Positions 1-5,074 of a stretch of 5,074 nucleotides of DNA are shown piece by piece; positions within the stretch are counted from its first letter, which is position 1; each line of letters starts with the position of its first letter. Source of the DNA: Desulfobacterales bacterium. GTDB lineage: Bacteria > Desulfobacterota > DSM-4660 > Desulfatiglandales > Desulfatiglandaceae. The notes below the pieces were generated by a model that had not been told where the DNA came from, did no database searches, and was given only the letters and a program-made list of their open reading frames with translations. The stretch spans positions 1-5,074 of the forward strand of contig JAMOVZ010000456.1 of assembly GCA_027061865.1 (NCBI GenBank), written 5' to 3'. The translations under genes and the position numbers were made by a program.

Positions 1-965
1 AAGATTGCCAAGCCGTCCTGATAGTTGATGTTTGCCCCAGGTGCCATACCCACCCCGCCGACCTGGGCCGCCAGGGCATCAGATATATAGTCGCCGTTAA
101 GGTTCATGGTGGCAATTACATCGAATTCATCTGCCCGGGTGAGGGCCTGCTGGAAAAAGATGTCCGCGATGGTGTCTTTTATAAGGAGTTTTCCGGGAGG
201 GGGACTGCCACCACAGTCTTGCCACGACACAGTATCAGTGGGAAACTCTACCCGCGCAACTTCATAGGCCCAGTTTACGAAGGCGCCTTCTGTAAATTTT
301 TGGATATTGCCTTTATGGACAATGGTTACGCTTTTTCTCCCTCTCTTCAGGGCATATTCAATGGAGGCCTTGACGAGCCGCCTAGTCCTTGACCTGCTTA
401 TGGGTTTTACACCCAGCCCAGAGTCTGCTGGGATTTCCCATCCGTATTCCTTCTTTAAAAAGGAGATGAGAGAATGGGCCTCAGGGGTTCCCTCCTTTAG
501 CTCAAGGCCGGCATATACATCCTCAGTGTTTTCCCGAAAGACTACCATATCGACCATTTCAGGGTGTCTTACCGGGCTTGGCACGCCCTGAAAATATCTT
601 ACCGGCCTTACACAGGCATATAAGTCAAGGGCTTGGCGCAGCGTCACATTAAGGCTCCTGATCCCTCCTCCCACAGGGGTTGTAAGAGGCCCTTTTATTC
701 CCACCCTGTATGACCTAAATGCGTCCAAGGTCTCTTTGGGAAGCCATTGGCCTGTGGCCTTGTAAGCCTTTTCCCCTGCAAGGGCTTCCTTCCAGACCAA
801 CTTCCGCTCTTCACCCCACAGGAGCCGGACTGCGTGGTCCAGGACCAGCTGAGTGGCCCTCCAGATGTCTGGGCCTATGCCGTCGCCCGCAATATAAGGG
901 ATTATGGGAAAGGGGGGGACTTCTAACCTGCCGTTTGAAAAGGAAATTTTCTCACCTGTGTCCAC
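1..965 (-). CDS. icd: NADP-type isocitrate dehydrogenase, C-terminus cut off by window edge
   Basis: Cytoplasmic TCA-cycle enzyme that oxidatively decarboxylates isocitrate to 2-oxoglutarate. The visible 321 codons align along their length with E. coli Icd as I recall it (416 residues), so roughly 90 residues are missing. Seen: the IAGDGIG motif near residues 25-31; the substrate loop GGGIRSLN with Ser104 (E. coli Ser113), Asn106 and Arg110; Arg120, Arg144 and Tyr151 (E. coli Arg129, Arg153, Tyr160); Lys218 in VHKGNIQKF (Lys230); and metal-binding Asp264, Asp292 and Asp296 (Asp283, 307, 311). The cofactor-discriminating region after HGTAPKYAG lies outside the window, so NADP use is inferred from overall similarity. 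The start is GTG at 965-963: an in-frame TGA lies two codons upstream, and GAGG stands 9 bases before it. Transcribed divergently from the purH-like gene. Confidence 0.95.
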   Translation of the reverse strand, partial: MDTGEKISFSNGRLEVPPFPIIPYIAGDGIGPDIWRATQLVLDHAVRLLWGEERKLVWKEALAGEKAYKATGQWLPKETLDAFRSYRVGIKGPLTTPVGGGIRSLNVTLRQALDLYACVRPVRYFQGVPSPVRHPEMVDMVVFRENTEDVYAGLELKEGTPEAHSLISFLKKEYGWEIPADSGLGVKPISRSRTRRLVKASIEYALKRGRKSVTIVHKGNIQKFTEGAFVNWAYEVARVEFPTDTVSWQDCGGSPPPGKLLIKDTIADIFFQQALTRADEFDVIATMNLNGDYISDALAAQVGGVGMAPGANINYQDGLAI

Positions 966-1059
966 AACTCAGCACCTCGTAAGGACTATATAAACTCCTT
1001 TTTAATTCTCATACAGTAGCACTAGTAAAGGTGTAAGAAAAGGGCTAAGAAGGATGGGA

Positions 1060-1088
1060 TTGATAAATAGGCCCCAATCTACTATCTA
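1060..1088 (+). promoter_or_regulatory. weak candidate sigma70 promoter for the IMP cyclohydrolase gene
   Basis: TTGATA (1060-1065, five of six bases of TTGACA) is followed after 17 bases by TATCTA (1083-1088), a poor -10 element with three of six matches. Transcription would begin near 1095 and give a leader of about 70 bases. The placement is reasonable in the 198-bp divergent region between icd and the cyclohydrolase gene, but the -10 is weak. For icd I see only an AT-rich TATATAG stretch (992-986 on the minus strand) with no convincing -35. Confidence 0.22.
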
Positions 1089-1163
1089 AAGGCGGAAGAT
1101 GAACCTCTAGGAGCAACCAGGAGAAGACTAAAGATCAGCTCAAGCCAAGAGGAGGGAAGACGC

Positions 1164-1763
1164 ATGGGGAGAATTCAAAGGGCAATAATAAGTGTTACGG
1201 ATAAGAGCGGGGTCGTAAAGTTTGCTGAGTCCTTAAAGGAATTTAATGTAGAAATTCTGTCCACCGGAGGTACGGCGCAAAGACTTCGGGACCGCGGGGT
1301 GGAAGTTATTGAAATTTCCGATTACACCGGTTTCCCGGAGATAATGGATGGCAGGGTCAAGACCCTGCATCCAAAGGTCCATGGCGGGATTCTTGCGCTT
1401 CGAGACAATCCTGCACACCTGAAGGCCATGGAGGAAAATGCCATCAACCCCATTGATATGGTGGTGGTGAATCTCTATCAGTTTGAAAAGACGGTAGAAA
1501 AAGAAGGTGTGACCTTGGAGGAGGCTATTGAGAATATCGATATTGGCGGCCCCTCCATGTTGCGCTCTGCTGCCAAGAACTTCAAGTTTGTGACAGTCGT
1601 AGCGGATCCCTCTGACTATGGAAGGGTGATTGAGGAAATGAGAAAAAACAAGGGGCAGACCACGTTAAGGACTCGCTTTGAACTGGCAAGAAAAGCCTTC
1701 AAGCTCACCCATGAATACGATGGGGCAATAAGTAGATACTTGGCCGGAGTTGAGGTAGAATAA
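1164..1763 (+). CDS. purH: free-standing IMP cyclohydrolase (N-terminal half of PurH only)
   Basis: Catalyses ring closure of FAICAR to IMP, the last step of de novo purine synthesis in the cytoplasm. Its 199 residues cover exactly the MGS-like cyclohydrolase domain of PurH (about 530 residues in E. coli); the AICAR transformylase domain is absent. Seen: SVTDKSG (10-16), STGGT (33-37), GFPEIMDGRVKTLHPKVHGG (56-75) with Arg64 and Lys66, NLY with Tyr105, ENIDIGGPSMLRSAAKN (123-139) with Asp126 and Lys138. These correspond within one residue to the active-site positions of human ATIC (Arg64, Lys66, Tyr104, Asp125, Lys137). The ORF ends cleanly with TAA at the domain boundary, and I find no transformylase sequence in the following 249 bp, so this looks like a true single-domain gene, not a frameshift. 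GAGGAGG stands 8 bases before the ATG. The transformylase should be encoded elsewhere. Stand-alone forms have been described; the symbol is that of the full-length family. Confidence 0.93.
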   Translation: MGRIQRAIISVTDKSGVVKFAESLKEFNVEILSTGGTAQRLRDRGVEVIEISDYTGFPEIMDGRVKTLHPKVHGGILALRDNPAHLKAMEENAINPIDMVVVNLYQFEKTVEKEGVTLEEAIENIDIGGPSMLRSAAKNFKFVTVVADPSDYGRVIEEMRKNKGQTTLRTRFELARKAFKLTHEYDGAISRYLAGVEVE

Positions 1764-1775
1764 CGGAGGGGGTGA

Positions 1776-1815
1776 ACAAGTCTCATTTTTTGCTTGTCTT
1801 ATTTTCTTCTTTGGT
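1776..1815 (+). terminator. weak terminator-like hairpin after the cyclohydrolase gene
   Basis: ACAAG (1776-1780) can pair with CTTGT (1793-1797), with a T-G wobble inside, and the arm is followed by a pyrimidine-rich stretch TTATTTTCTTCTTT. The stem is only five to six base pairs and contains little GC, so it is a poor intrinsic terminator. It is listed because it is the only terminator-like structure I see between this gene and the transporter operon. Confidence 0.2.
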
Positions 1816-1820
1816 ATAGA
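1790..1820 (+). promoter_or_regulatory. candidate extended -10 promoter for the TRAP operon
   Basis: TGGTATAGA (1812-1820) resembles an extended -10 element (TGn followed by TATAGA, four to five matches to TATAAT). Upstream, TTGCTT (1790-1795) lies 19 bases away and matches TTGACA only at TTG. Transcription would start near 1827, just before the paired palindromes at 1832-1851, leaving a leader of about 185 bases before dctP. This is a motif guess only. Confidence 0.25.
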
Positions 1821-1831
1821 TAAGGGCAAAA

Positions 1832-1851
1832 TGTAGCTACAATTTAGCTAA
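1832..1851. promoter_or_regulatory. two adjacent palindromes sharing a TAGCTA-type core, possible operator
   Basis: TGTAGCTACA (1832-1841) is a perfect 10-bp palindrome and TTAGCTAA (1844-1851) a perfect 8-bp palindrome. Their centres are 11 bp apart, about one helical turn, so two dimers could bind on the same DNA face. They sit directly downstream of the candidate -10, a normal place for a repressor operator. No regulator gene is in the window, so the binding protein is unknown. Confidence 0.35.
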
Positions 1852-1920
1852 TATCTGTTCCCACTTTCTAAGGCCCCAGCCCTGGAGAGTGGACACGCCT
1901 GGTTAAAGCGCAAAGAACAG

Positions 1921-1940
1921 TTGAAAGGGGGTGAAAGGGG
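1921..1940 (+). repeat. tandem 10-bp direct repeat, TTGAAAGGGG then GTGAAAGGGG
   Basis: Two head-to-tail copies of a 10-base unit differ only in their first base. The spacing is close to one helical turn. The AGGGGGTGAA string spanning the junction (1926-1935) also occurs at 1767-1776 just after the cyclohydrolase stop codon. It lies in the leader upstream of dctP. It may be a protein-binding site or chance purine-rich sequence. Confidence 0.4.
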
Positions 1941-1977
1941 CTTAGTTTAAAAAGTCTGCTTTAGTTGTGGCCGTTAA

Positions 1978-1991
1978 GATGGTTTACCATC
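1978..1991. promoter_or_regulatory. inverted repeat GATGGT-TT-ACCATC next to the dctP ribosome binding site
   Basis: A perfect 6-bp inverted repeat with a 2-bp centre lies 8 bases upstream of the dctP Shine-Dalgarno sequence. As DNA it resembles the TGGT...ACCA half-sites bound by FadR-type GntR regulators, although those usually have a 3-bp centre. As RNA it could form a 5-bp stem with a TTTA loop. Either function is inference. Confidence 0.3.
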
Positions 1992-2012
1992 CAGCAAAAG
2001 GAGGAGGTCCCC

Positions 2013-3038
2013 ATGAAAAAGGTATTAATCTGTGCGTTTGTTCTACTAATCGGGGTAGCGTTTTTTCTGTGTTCAGCACCACAGGCCCAGGCAGGGCCGA
2101 TCAAGTTAACCTACAGCAACTTTTTCCCACCAACCCATATTCAAAGTAAATTGGCCGAGGCATGGTGCAGAGAGGTGGAGAAACGGACCAATGGCCGGGT
2201 CAGGATCGAATACTACCCTGGGCAGACCCTTACCAAGGCACGGCAGTGCTATGATGGAGTGGTCAGCGGCATGTCCGACATAGGCTTTTCCGTCTTGGCT
2301 TATACCAGGGGGAGATTTCCTGTGATGTCCGCGGTTGATCTGCCCTTGGGCTATACCAGCGGCAGGGTTGCCACCCAGATCGCCAATGCAGTTTACAGGA
2401 AGTTCAAACCCAAAGAGCTGATGGACACACAGGTTATGTACCTCCATGCTCACGGCCCTGGCATCCTTCATACCAAGGACAAGCCGGTGAGAAAGCTCGA
2501 AGATCTCAAGGGCATGAAGATGAGGGGCCACGGCACAAGTGCCCTGGTGCTCAAGGCCCTTGGCGCAACACCAGTGCCCAAGCCCATGCCCGAGCTCTAC
2601 CAGATGCTCCAAAAAGGCGTGGTTGAAGGGGCCCTCTATCCTTACGAGGTCAACAAGGGCTGGAGGATGGCAGAGGTGGTTAAATACGCTACTGGTTCAT
2701 ATGCAGCCGCATACACCACCACTTTCTTTGTGGTAATGAACAAGAACAAGTGGAACGCACTGCCTTCAGATATCCAGAAGATCATCATGGATATCAACGA
2801 GGAATGGATCAACAAACATGGGGCTGCCTGGGACACCAGTGACATTGATGGTGTAAGGGCATTGCTGGAAAACGGCGGTCAGATAATCGGACTGGACAAA
2901 AAGGAGGCTGCCCGCTGGAGAAAGGCCGTTGCTCCCATAGCTGATAAATATGTGGCAGATGCAAAGAAAAAGGGCATTGCCAATGCGCAAGAGATCGTGG
3001 ACTTCATAAGGGATATGCTTGCTAAGCTGTCCAAATAA
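2013..3038 (+). CDS. dctP: TRAP transporter periplasmic substrate-binding protein, DctP family
   Basis: Periplasmic receptor that captures an organic-acid-like ligand and hands it to the DctQM membrane complex. It has 341 residues, the usual size. Residues 1-27 form a Sec signal peptide: KK, a hydrophobic core LICAFVLLIGVAFFL, then AQA before the likely cleavage at Gly28. The mature protein shows typical DctP features: KLTYSNFFPPTH at its start, GRVRIEYYPGQTL, a GMSDIGF segment, DLPLGYTSG, and LKGMKMRG (about 165-172) with Arg171 at the position of the family's conserved carboxylate-binding arginine, followed by ALGATPVPKPMPELYQ and GVVEGALYPYE. The start at 2013 is chosen because AAGGAGGAGGT (1998-2008) precedes it and the signal peptide begins there; in-frame codons back to 1965 add 16 residues with no ribosome binding site. 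First gene of the dctPQM set. The ligand is not identifiable. Confidence 0.95.
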   Translation: MKKVLICAFVLLIGVAFFLCSAPQAQAGPIKLTYSNFFPPTHIQSKLAEAWCREVEKRTNGRVRIEYYPGQTLTKARQCYDGVVSGMSDIGFSVLAYTRGRFPVMSAVDLPLGYTSGRVATQIANAVYRKFKPKELMDTQVMYLHAHGPGILHTKDKPVRKLEDLKGMKMRGHGTSALVLKALGATPVPKPMPELYQMLQKGVVEGALYPYEVNKGWRMAEVVKYATGSYAAAYTTTFFVVMNKNKWNALPSDIQKIIMDINEEWINKHGAAWDTSDIDGVRALLENGGQIIGLDKKEAARWRKAVAPIADKYVADAKKKGIANAQEIVDFIRDMLAKLSK

Positions 3039-3066
3039 GTCCATTTGAATTTTTGAAACACCAAAT

Positions 3067-3106
3067 GCGAGCAAGAGGGCCTATGCAGGCATTTCCTCCT
3101 GCTCGC
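3067..3106 (+). promoter_or_regulatory. strong intercistronic stem-loop between dctP and dctQ
   Basis: The arms 3067-3078 and 3095-3106 pair over 12 positions with a single A-C mismatch; seven of the pairs (GCGAGCA with TGCTCGC) are contiguous. Inside, GCCT (3079-3082) can pair with AGGC (3087-3090) around an ATGC loop, leaving ATTT as a bulge. No T-run follows (CTTATTAAAT), so it is unlikely to be a full terminator. In transporter operons such hairpins after the binding-protein gene often stabilise the upstream message or attenuate the membrane genes, which fits here. Confidence 0.7.
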
Positions 3107-3134
3107 CTTATTAAATATGGGCATAGGCGGGGAG

Positions 3135-3626
3135 ATGAGTGAAGAGACCTTGTGGAAACCGTTAGACTGGCTCGTTGACAAGATGAAGGCCGTTGGTGCC
3201 GTTTGCCTTGTTGGTATGATGGGGCTTACTTGCGCCGATGTGGTGGGCAGGTTCTTTCGTCATCCCATATTCGGTTCTGTGGAGCTTGTTGGATTCATGG
3301 CTACCACGGCCATTGCAATGGGGCTTCCCTTTACCCATAAGATAGGGGCCCATGTGGGTGTGGAGCTGGTTGTTCGTCTTCTATCAGATAAGACACAAAA
3401 AGTGGTGGATCTTTTTACGCGGATTCTGAGCCTTGTGCTGTTTGCCCTGATCACCTGGAGGATGGGCGTGTATGCTCACGAGATGCAGAAGTCAGGAGAG
3501 GTCTCCATGAATTTGGAATTCCCTGAATATGTCGTCATCTATATCACTGCATTTTGTATACTCGTTCAGACGCTGGTCATTCTAAATGAGATAAAGATAC
3601 TTGTGGAATACTTGAGGAAGAAATGA
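3135..3626 (+). CDS. dctQ: TRAP transporter small membrane subunit, DctQ family
   Basis: Inner-membrane small subunit of a tripartite ATP-independent periplasmic transporter; it pairs with DctM and helps dock the loaded binding protein. The 163 residues carry four hydrophobic segments, about 19-38, 48-67, 90-112 and 130-150, the expected DctQ topology. Family-like features are DVVGRFF (35-41) at the end of the first helix, a conserved Glu50 in the GSVELVGF segment, and GLPFTHKIGAHVGVEL (63-78). The start is uncertain. ATG 3135 is preferred because AGGCGGGGAG (3125-3134) lies upstream, although its spacing is tight; ATG 3117 in the same frame adds six residues but has no ribosome binding site. 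The 3' end overlaps dctM by four bases (ATGA), indicating translational coupling. Eight bases at 3121-3128 are complementary to the loop of the upstream hairpin. Confidence 0.9.
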   Translation: MSEETLWKPLDWLVDKMKAVGAVCLVGMMGLTCADVVGRFFRHPIFGSVELVGFMATTAIAMGLPFTHKIGAHVGVELVVRLLSDKTQKVVDLFTRILSLVLFALITWRMGVYAHEMQKSGEVSMNLEFPEYVVIYITAFCILVQTLVILNEIKILVEYLRKK

Positions 3627-4936
3627 ATCCCACCGTAGTTGGCATAGTCGGCATCGTAGTAATGATCGCGGTGTTTCTAACGCGCATGCCCGTGGCCTAT
3701 GTGATGGCCATGATAGGCTTCTTGGGCTTTACTGCCATGATCTCTGGACAAGGGGCCCTGAATCTGATAGCCAGAGTCATATATGATGTGTTCTCATCTT
3801 ATGGCCTTACCACCATTCCCCTATTTGTGTTGATGGGCCAGTTTGCCTTTAACAGTGGGATAAGCAGAAGACTTTACGACACTGGGTATAAGTTCCTGGG
3901 CAGCACCCGTGGGGGCTTGGCCATGGCCACGGTGACAGCCTGTACCGCCTTTGGGGCAGTGTGTGGCTCAAGTCCCGCTACAGCAGCTACCATGGCCACG
4001 GTAGGGCTTCCCGAGATGAAGCGGTTCAACTATGCAGATGAGCTGGCCACAGGTGCGGTGGCATCCGGCGGGGGGCTGGGAATGATAATGCCTCCAAGCA
4101 TTGTGCTCATTGTCTACGGTATCCTCACAGAGCAGTCCATTGGAAAGCTCTTTGTGGCCGGCATTATCCCCGCAATCCTGGTAACTATTCTTTTTATAAT
4201 ATCAATCTACATCTGGTGCACAAAGGCCCCCTCACAGGGCCCTAAAGGGGAAAGCTTCCCTTGGAAGGAGAGATTCCGTTCCCTTCTCGGAATGGGCGAG
4301 ACCCTGGTGGTCTTTTTCATGGTGATGGGCGGCCTCTTCATGGGGATATTTACCCCGACCGAGGCTGCTGCTGTGGGGAGCTTCGGCATGCTGATGGTGG
4401 CCCTCATCAGGCGCCAGTTGACATGGGAGGGCTTTGTCCGATCCCTCTATGAAACTCTAGCCACCTCATGCATGGTGATGATGCTGATCGCTGGCGCTGT
4501 AATTTTCGGTAAGTTTTTGGCGGTGACCCGTATTCCTTTCAATATATCCACTTGGGTAAGCGGGCTGGACATCCCCTCATACATGGTCATGAGCGTAATC
4601 ATCCTCATCTACTTTTTTGGGGGATGTTTTATGGACGCCCTTGCCTTTGTCACCTTGACCGTGCCTATCTTTTATCCGGTGGTCACCAGCCTGGGATACG
4701 ATCCCATCTGGTTTGGGATAATTATTGTGATGGTTACTGAGATGGGTGTCATAACTCCACCCGTGGGCATTAATGTCTATGTGGTCTTTGGTGTCGCAAG
4801 GAGGGTGATTGGAGAGATTCCCCTTGAATCCATATTCAAAGGGATACTTCCGTTTTTGCTCGCAGTTATCGCGGGGATCATTATCCTTATGATCTTTCCT
4901 CAATTGATACTATTCCTCCCCAATATGATGTATTAG
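3623..4936 (+). CDS. dctM: TRAP transporter large membrane subunit, DctM family
   Basis: Large inner-membrane subunit that forms the transport path and couples substrate uptake to an ion gradient, normally sodium. The 437 residues match the usual DctM length and contain about a dozen hydrophobic segments. The internal repeat is visible: GSSPATAATMATVGLPEM (115-132) and GGGLGMIMPPSIVLIVYG (149-166) in the first half; FTPTEAAAVG (243-252), MDALAFVTLTVPIFYP (337-352) and MGVITPPVGINVYV (374-387) in the second. The PPS and PPVG turns are the paired signature loops of the ion transporter superfamily. The start ATG overlaps the dctQ stop (ATGA) and has GAGG five bases upstream (3614-3617). The ORF is intact and ends 17 bp before the FAD-subunit gene, so all are probably cotranscribed. 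Confidence 0.95.
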   Translation: MNPTVVGIVGIVVMIAVFLTRMPVAYVMAMIGFLGFTAMISGQGALNLIARVIYDVFSSYGLTTIPLFVLMGQFAFNSGISRRLYDTGYKFLGSTRGGLAMATVTACTAFGAVCGSSPATAATMATVGLPEMKRFNYADELATGAVASGGGLGMIMPPSIVLIVYGILTEQSIGKLFVAGIIPAILVTILFIISIYIWCTKAPSQGPKGESFPWKERFRSLLGMGETLVVFFMVMGGLFMGIFTPTEAAAVGSFGMLMVALIRRQLTWEGFVRSLYETLATSCMVMMLIAGAVIFGKFLAVTRIPFNISTWVSGLDIPSYMVMSVIILIYFFGGCFMDALAFVTLTVPIFYPVVTSLGYDPIWFGIIIVMVTEMGVITPPVGINVYVVFGVARRVIGEIPLESIFKGILPFLLAVIAGIIILMIFPQLILFLPNMMY

Positions 4937-4953
4937 CTCCAGGAGAATTTTAA

Positions 4954-5074
4954 ATGCTGTTACTTCCAAAGTTCCGGTACCATCAGCCTGCCAACTTGGA
5001 TGATGCCTGCGAGATGCTGGCCTCGATGGAGGCAAGTGCCAGAGTTTTGGCCGGTGGCACAGACCTTTTGGTGA
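4954..5074 (+). CDS. FAD-binding subunit of a molybdenum hydroxylase (XdhB/HcrB/CoxM type), N-terminus only
   Basis: Only 40 codons are visible. They begin MLLLPKFRYHQPANLDDACE and reach RVLAGGTDLLV (30-40). The opening pattern (aromatic plus H-x-P near residue 10, then a helix rich in Asp, Ala and Glu) followed by AGGTDLL is typical of the first FAD-binding motif in the medium subunits of xanthine dehydrogenase, 4-hydroxybenzoyl-CoA reductase and related enzymes; carbon monoxide dehydrogenase CoxM usually has AGGHSLL, so the XDH/HCR branch is more likely. In these enzymes the subunit passes electrons between FAD and the 2Fe-2S subunit next to the molybdopterin subunit. AGGAG (4941-4945) lies 8 bases before the ATG. 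It is 17 bp after dctM and probably in the same operon. The exact substrate class cannot be assigned from this fragment. Confidence 0.85.
   Translation, partial: MLLLPKFRYHQPANLDDACEMLASMEASARVLAGGTDLLV

Noticed and set aside
307..982. Plus-strand ORFs of 94 and 87 codons at 307-591 and 719-982
   Set aside because: Both lie opposite the clearly homologous icd coding sequence and their translations show no recognisable family pattern; they are shadows.
966..1163. Purine riboswitch or PurR-type box in front of the cyclohydrolase gene
   Set aside because: I see no conserved purine-aptamer core or PurR-like palindrome; only a weak GATTG/CAATC pair is present.
1772..1819. Possible 15-codon leader peptide starting GTG after GGAGGGG
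   Set aside because: The Shine-Dalgarno-like sequence is only about two bases from the GTG, the peptide has no regulatory codon run, and no attenuator structure follows it.
1889..1911. Sigma54-type promoter, since TGGACACGCC resembles TGGCACG
   Set aside because: The GC doublet required at the fixed distance from GG is absent, so the -24/-12 spacing is not met.
1965..2012. Upstream in-frame start for dctP (16 extra residues)
   Set aside because: It begins at a TTG without a ribosome binding site and would put charged residues before a standard signal peptide that starts at 2013.
2064..2075. Lipoprotein signal (lipobox) around Cys20 of DctP
   Set aside because: The residues before the Cys are FFL, not a normal L-A/S-G/A-C lipobox, and a good signal peptidase I site (AQA) follows at residue 27.
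2106..2612. 168-codon minus-strand ORF
   Set aside because: It lies wholly opposite dctP, whose protein is unmistakable, and its translation is rich in His, Gly and Pro with no recognisable domain.
4577..4903. 108-codon minus-strand ORF
   Set aside because: It is antisense to dctM and its composition (very rich in Asp, His and Lys) is what antisense of membrane-helix codons gives.

Overview
The window reads as a bacterial chromosome segment of moderate GC content. The best guess is an anaerobe of the Desulfobacterota/'deltaproteobacterial' type. That is an inference from three things: a free-standing IMP cyclohydrolase instead of the usual bifunctional PurH, the sequence style of the TRAP binding protein, and a TRAP operon running into a molybdenum-hydroxylase gene. 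No 16S rRNA or other taxonomic marker is present.

Layout. Positions 1-965 (minus strand) hold the first 321 codons of an NADP-type isocitrate dehydrogenase (icd); its C-terminus lies beyond the left edge. A 198-bp divergent intergenic region follows. Positions 1164-1763 (plus) encode a 199-residue protein that matches only the cyclohydrolase half of PurH. A 249-bp gap (1764-2012) separates it from the next operon and holds several small palindromes and repeats that look regulatory. Positions 2013-4936 (plus) are a complete three-gene TRAP transporter: a DctP-type periplasmic binding protein, a DctQ-type small membrane subunit and a DctM-type large membrane subunit. Only 17 bp after dctM, at 4954, begins the FAD-binding subunit of a xanthine dehydrogenase/4-hydroxybenzoyl-CoA reductase-type molybdenum hydroxylase, cut off by the right edge.

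How the genes fit together. icd (TCA cycle) and the cyclohydrolase (last step of IMP synthesis) are housekeeping genes read away from each other. The TRAP genes and the molybdenum-hydroxylase gene are tightly packed and probably one transcript. The simplest reading is uptake of an organic acid or (hetero)aromatic compound that the hydroxylase, or a pathway containing it, then oxidises or reduces; the substrate cannot be read from this window.

The most interesting non-coding signal is between dctP and dctQ. A long stem-loop has a loop that is perfectly complementary over 8 bases to the start region of dctQ, so it could form a pseudoknot or switch that sets the ratio of binding protein to membrane subunits. 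I see no CRISPR array, insertion sequence, tRNA, rRNA or phage gene, and no clearly new multi-gene system.
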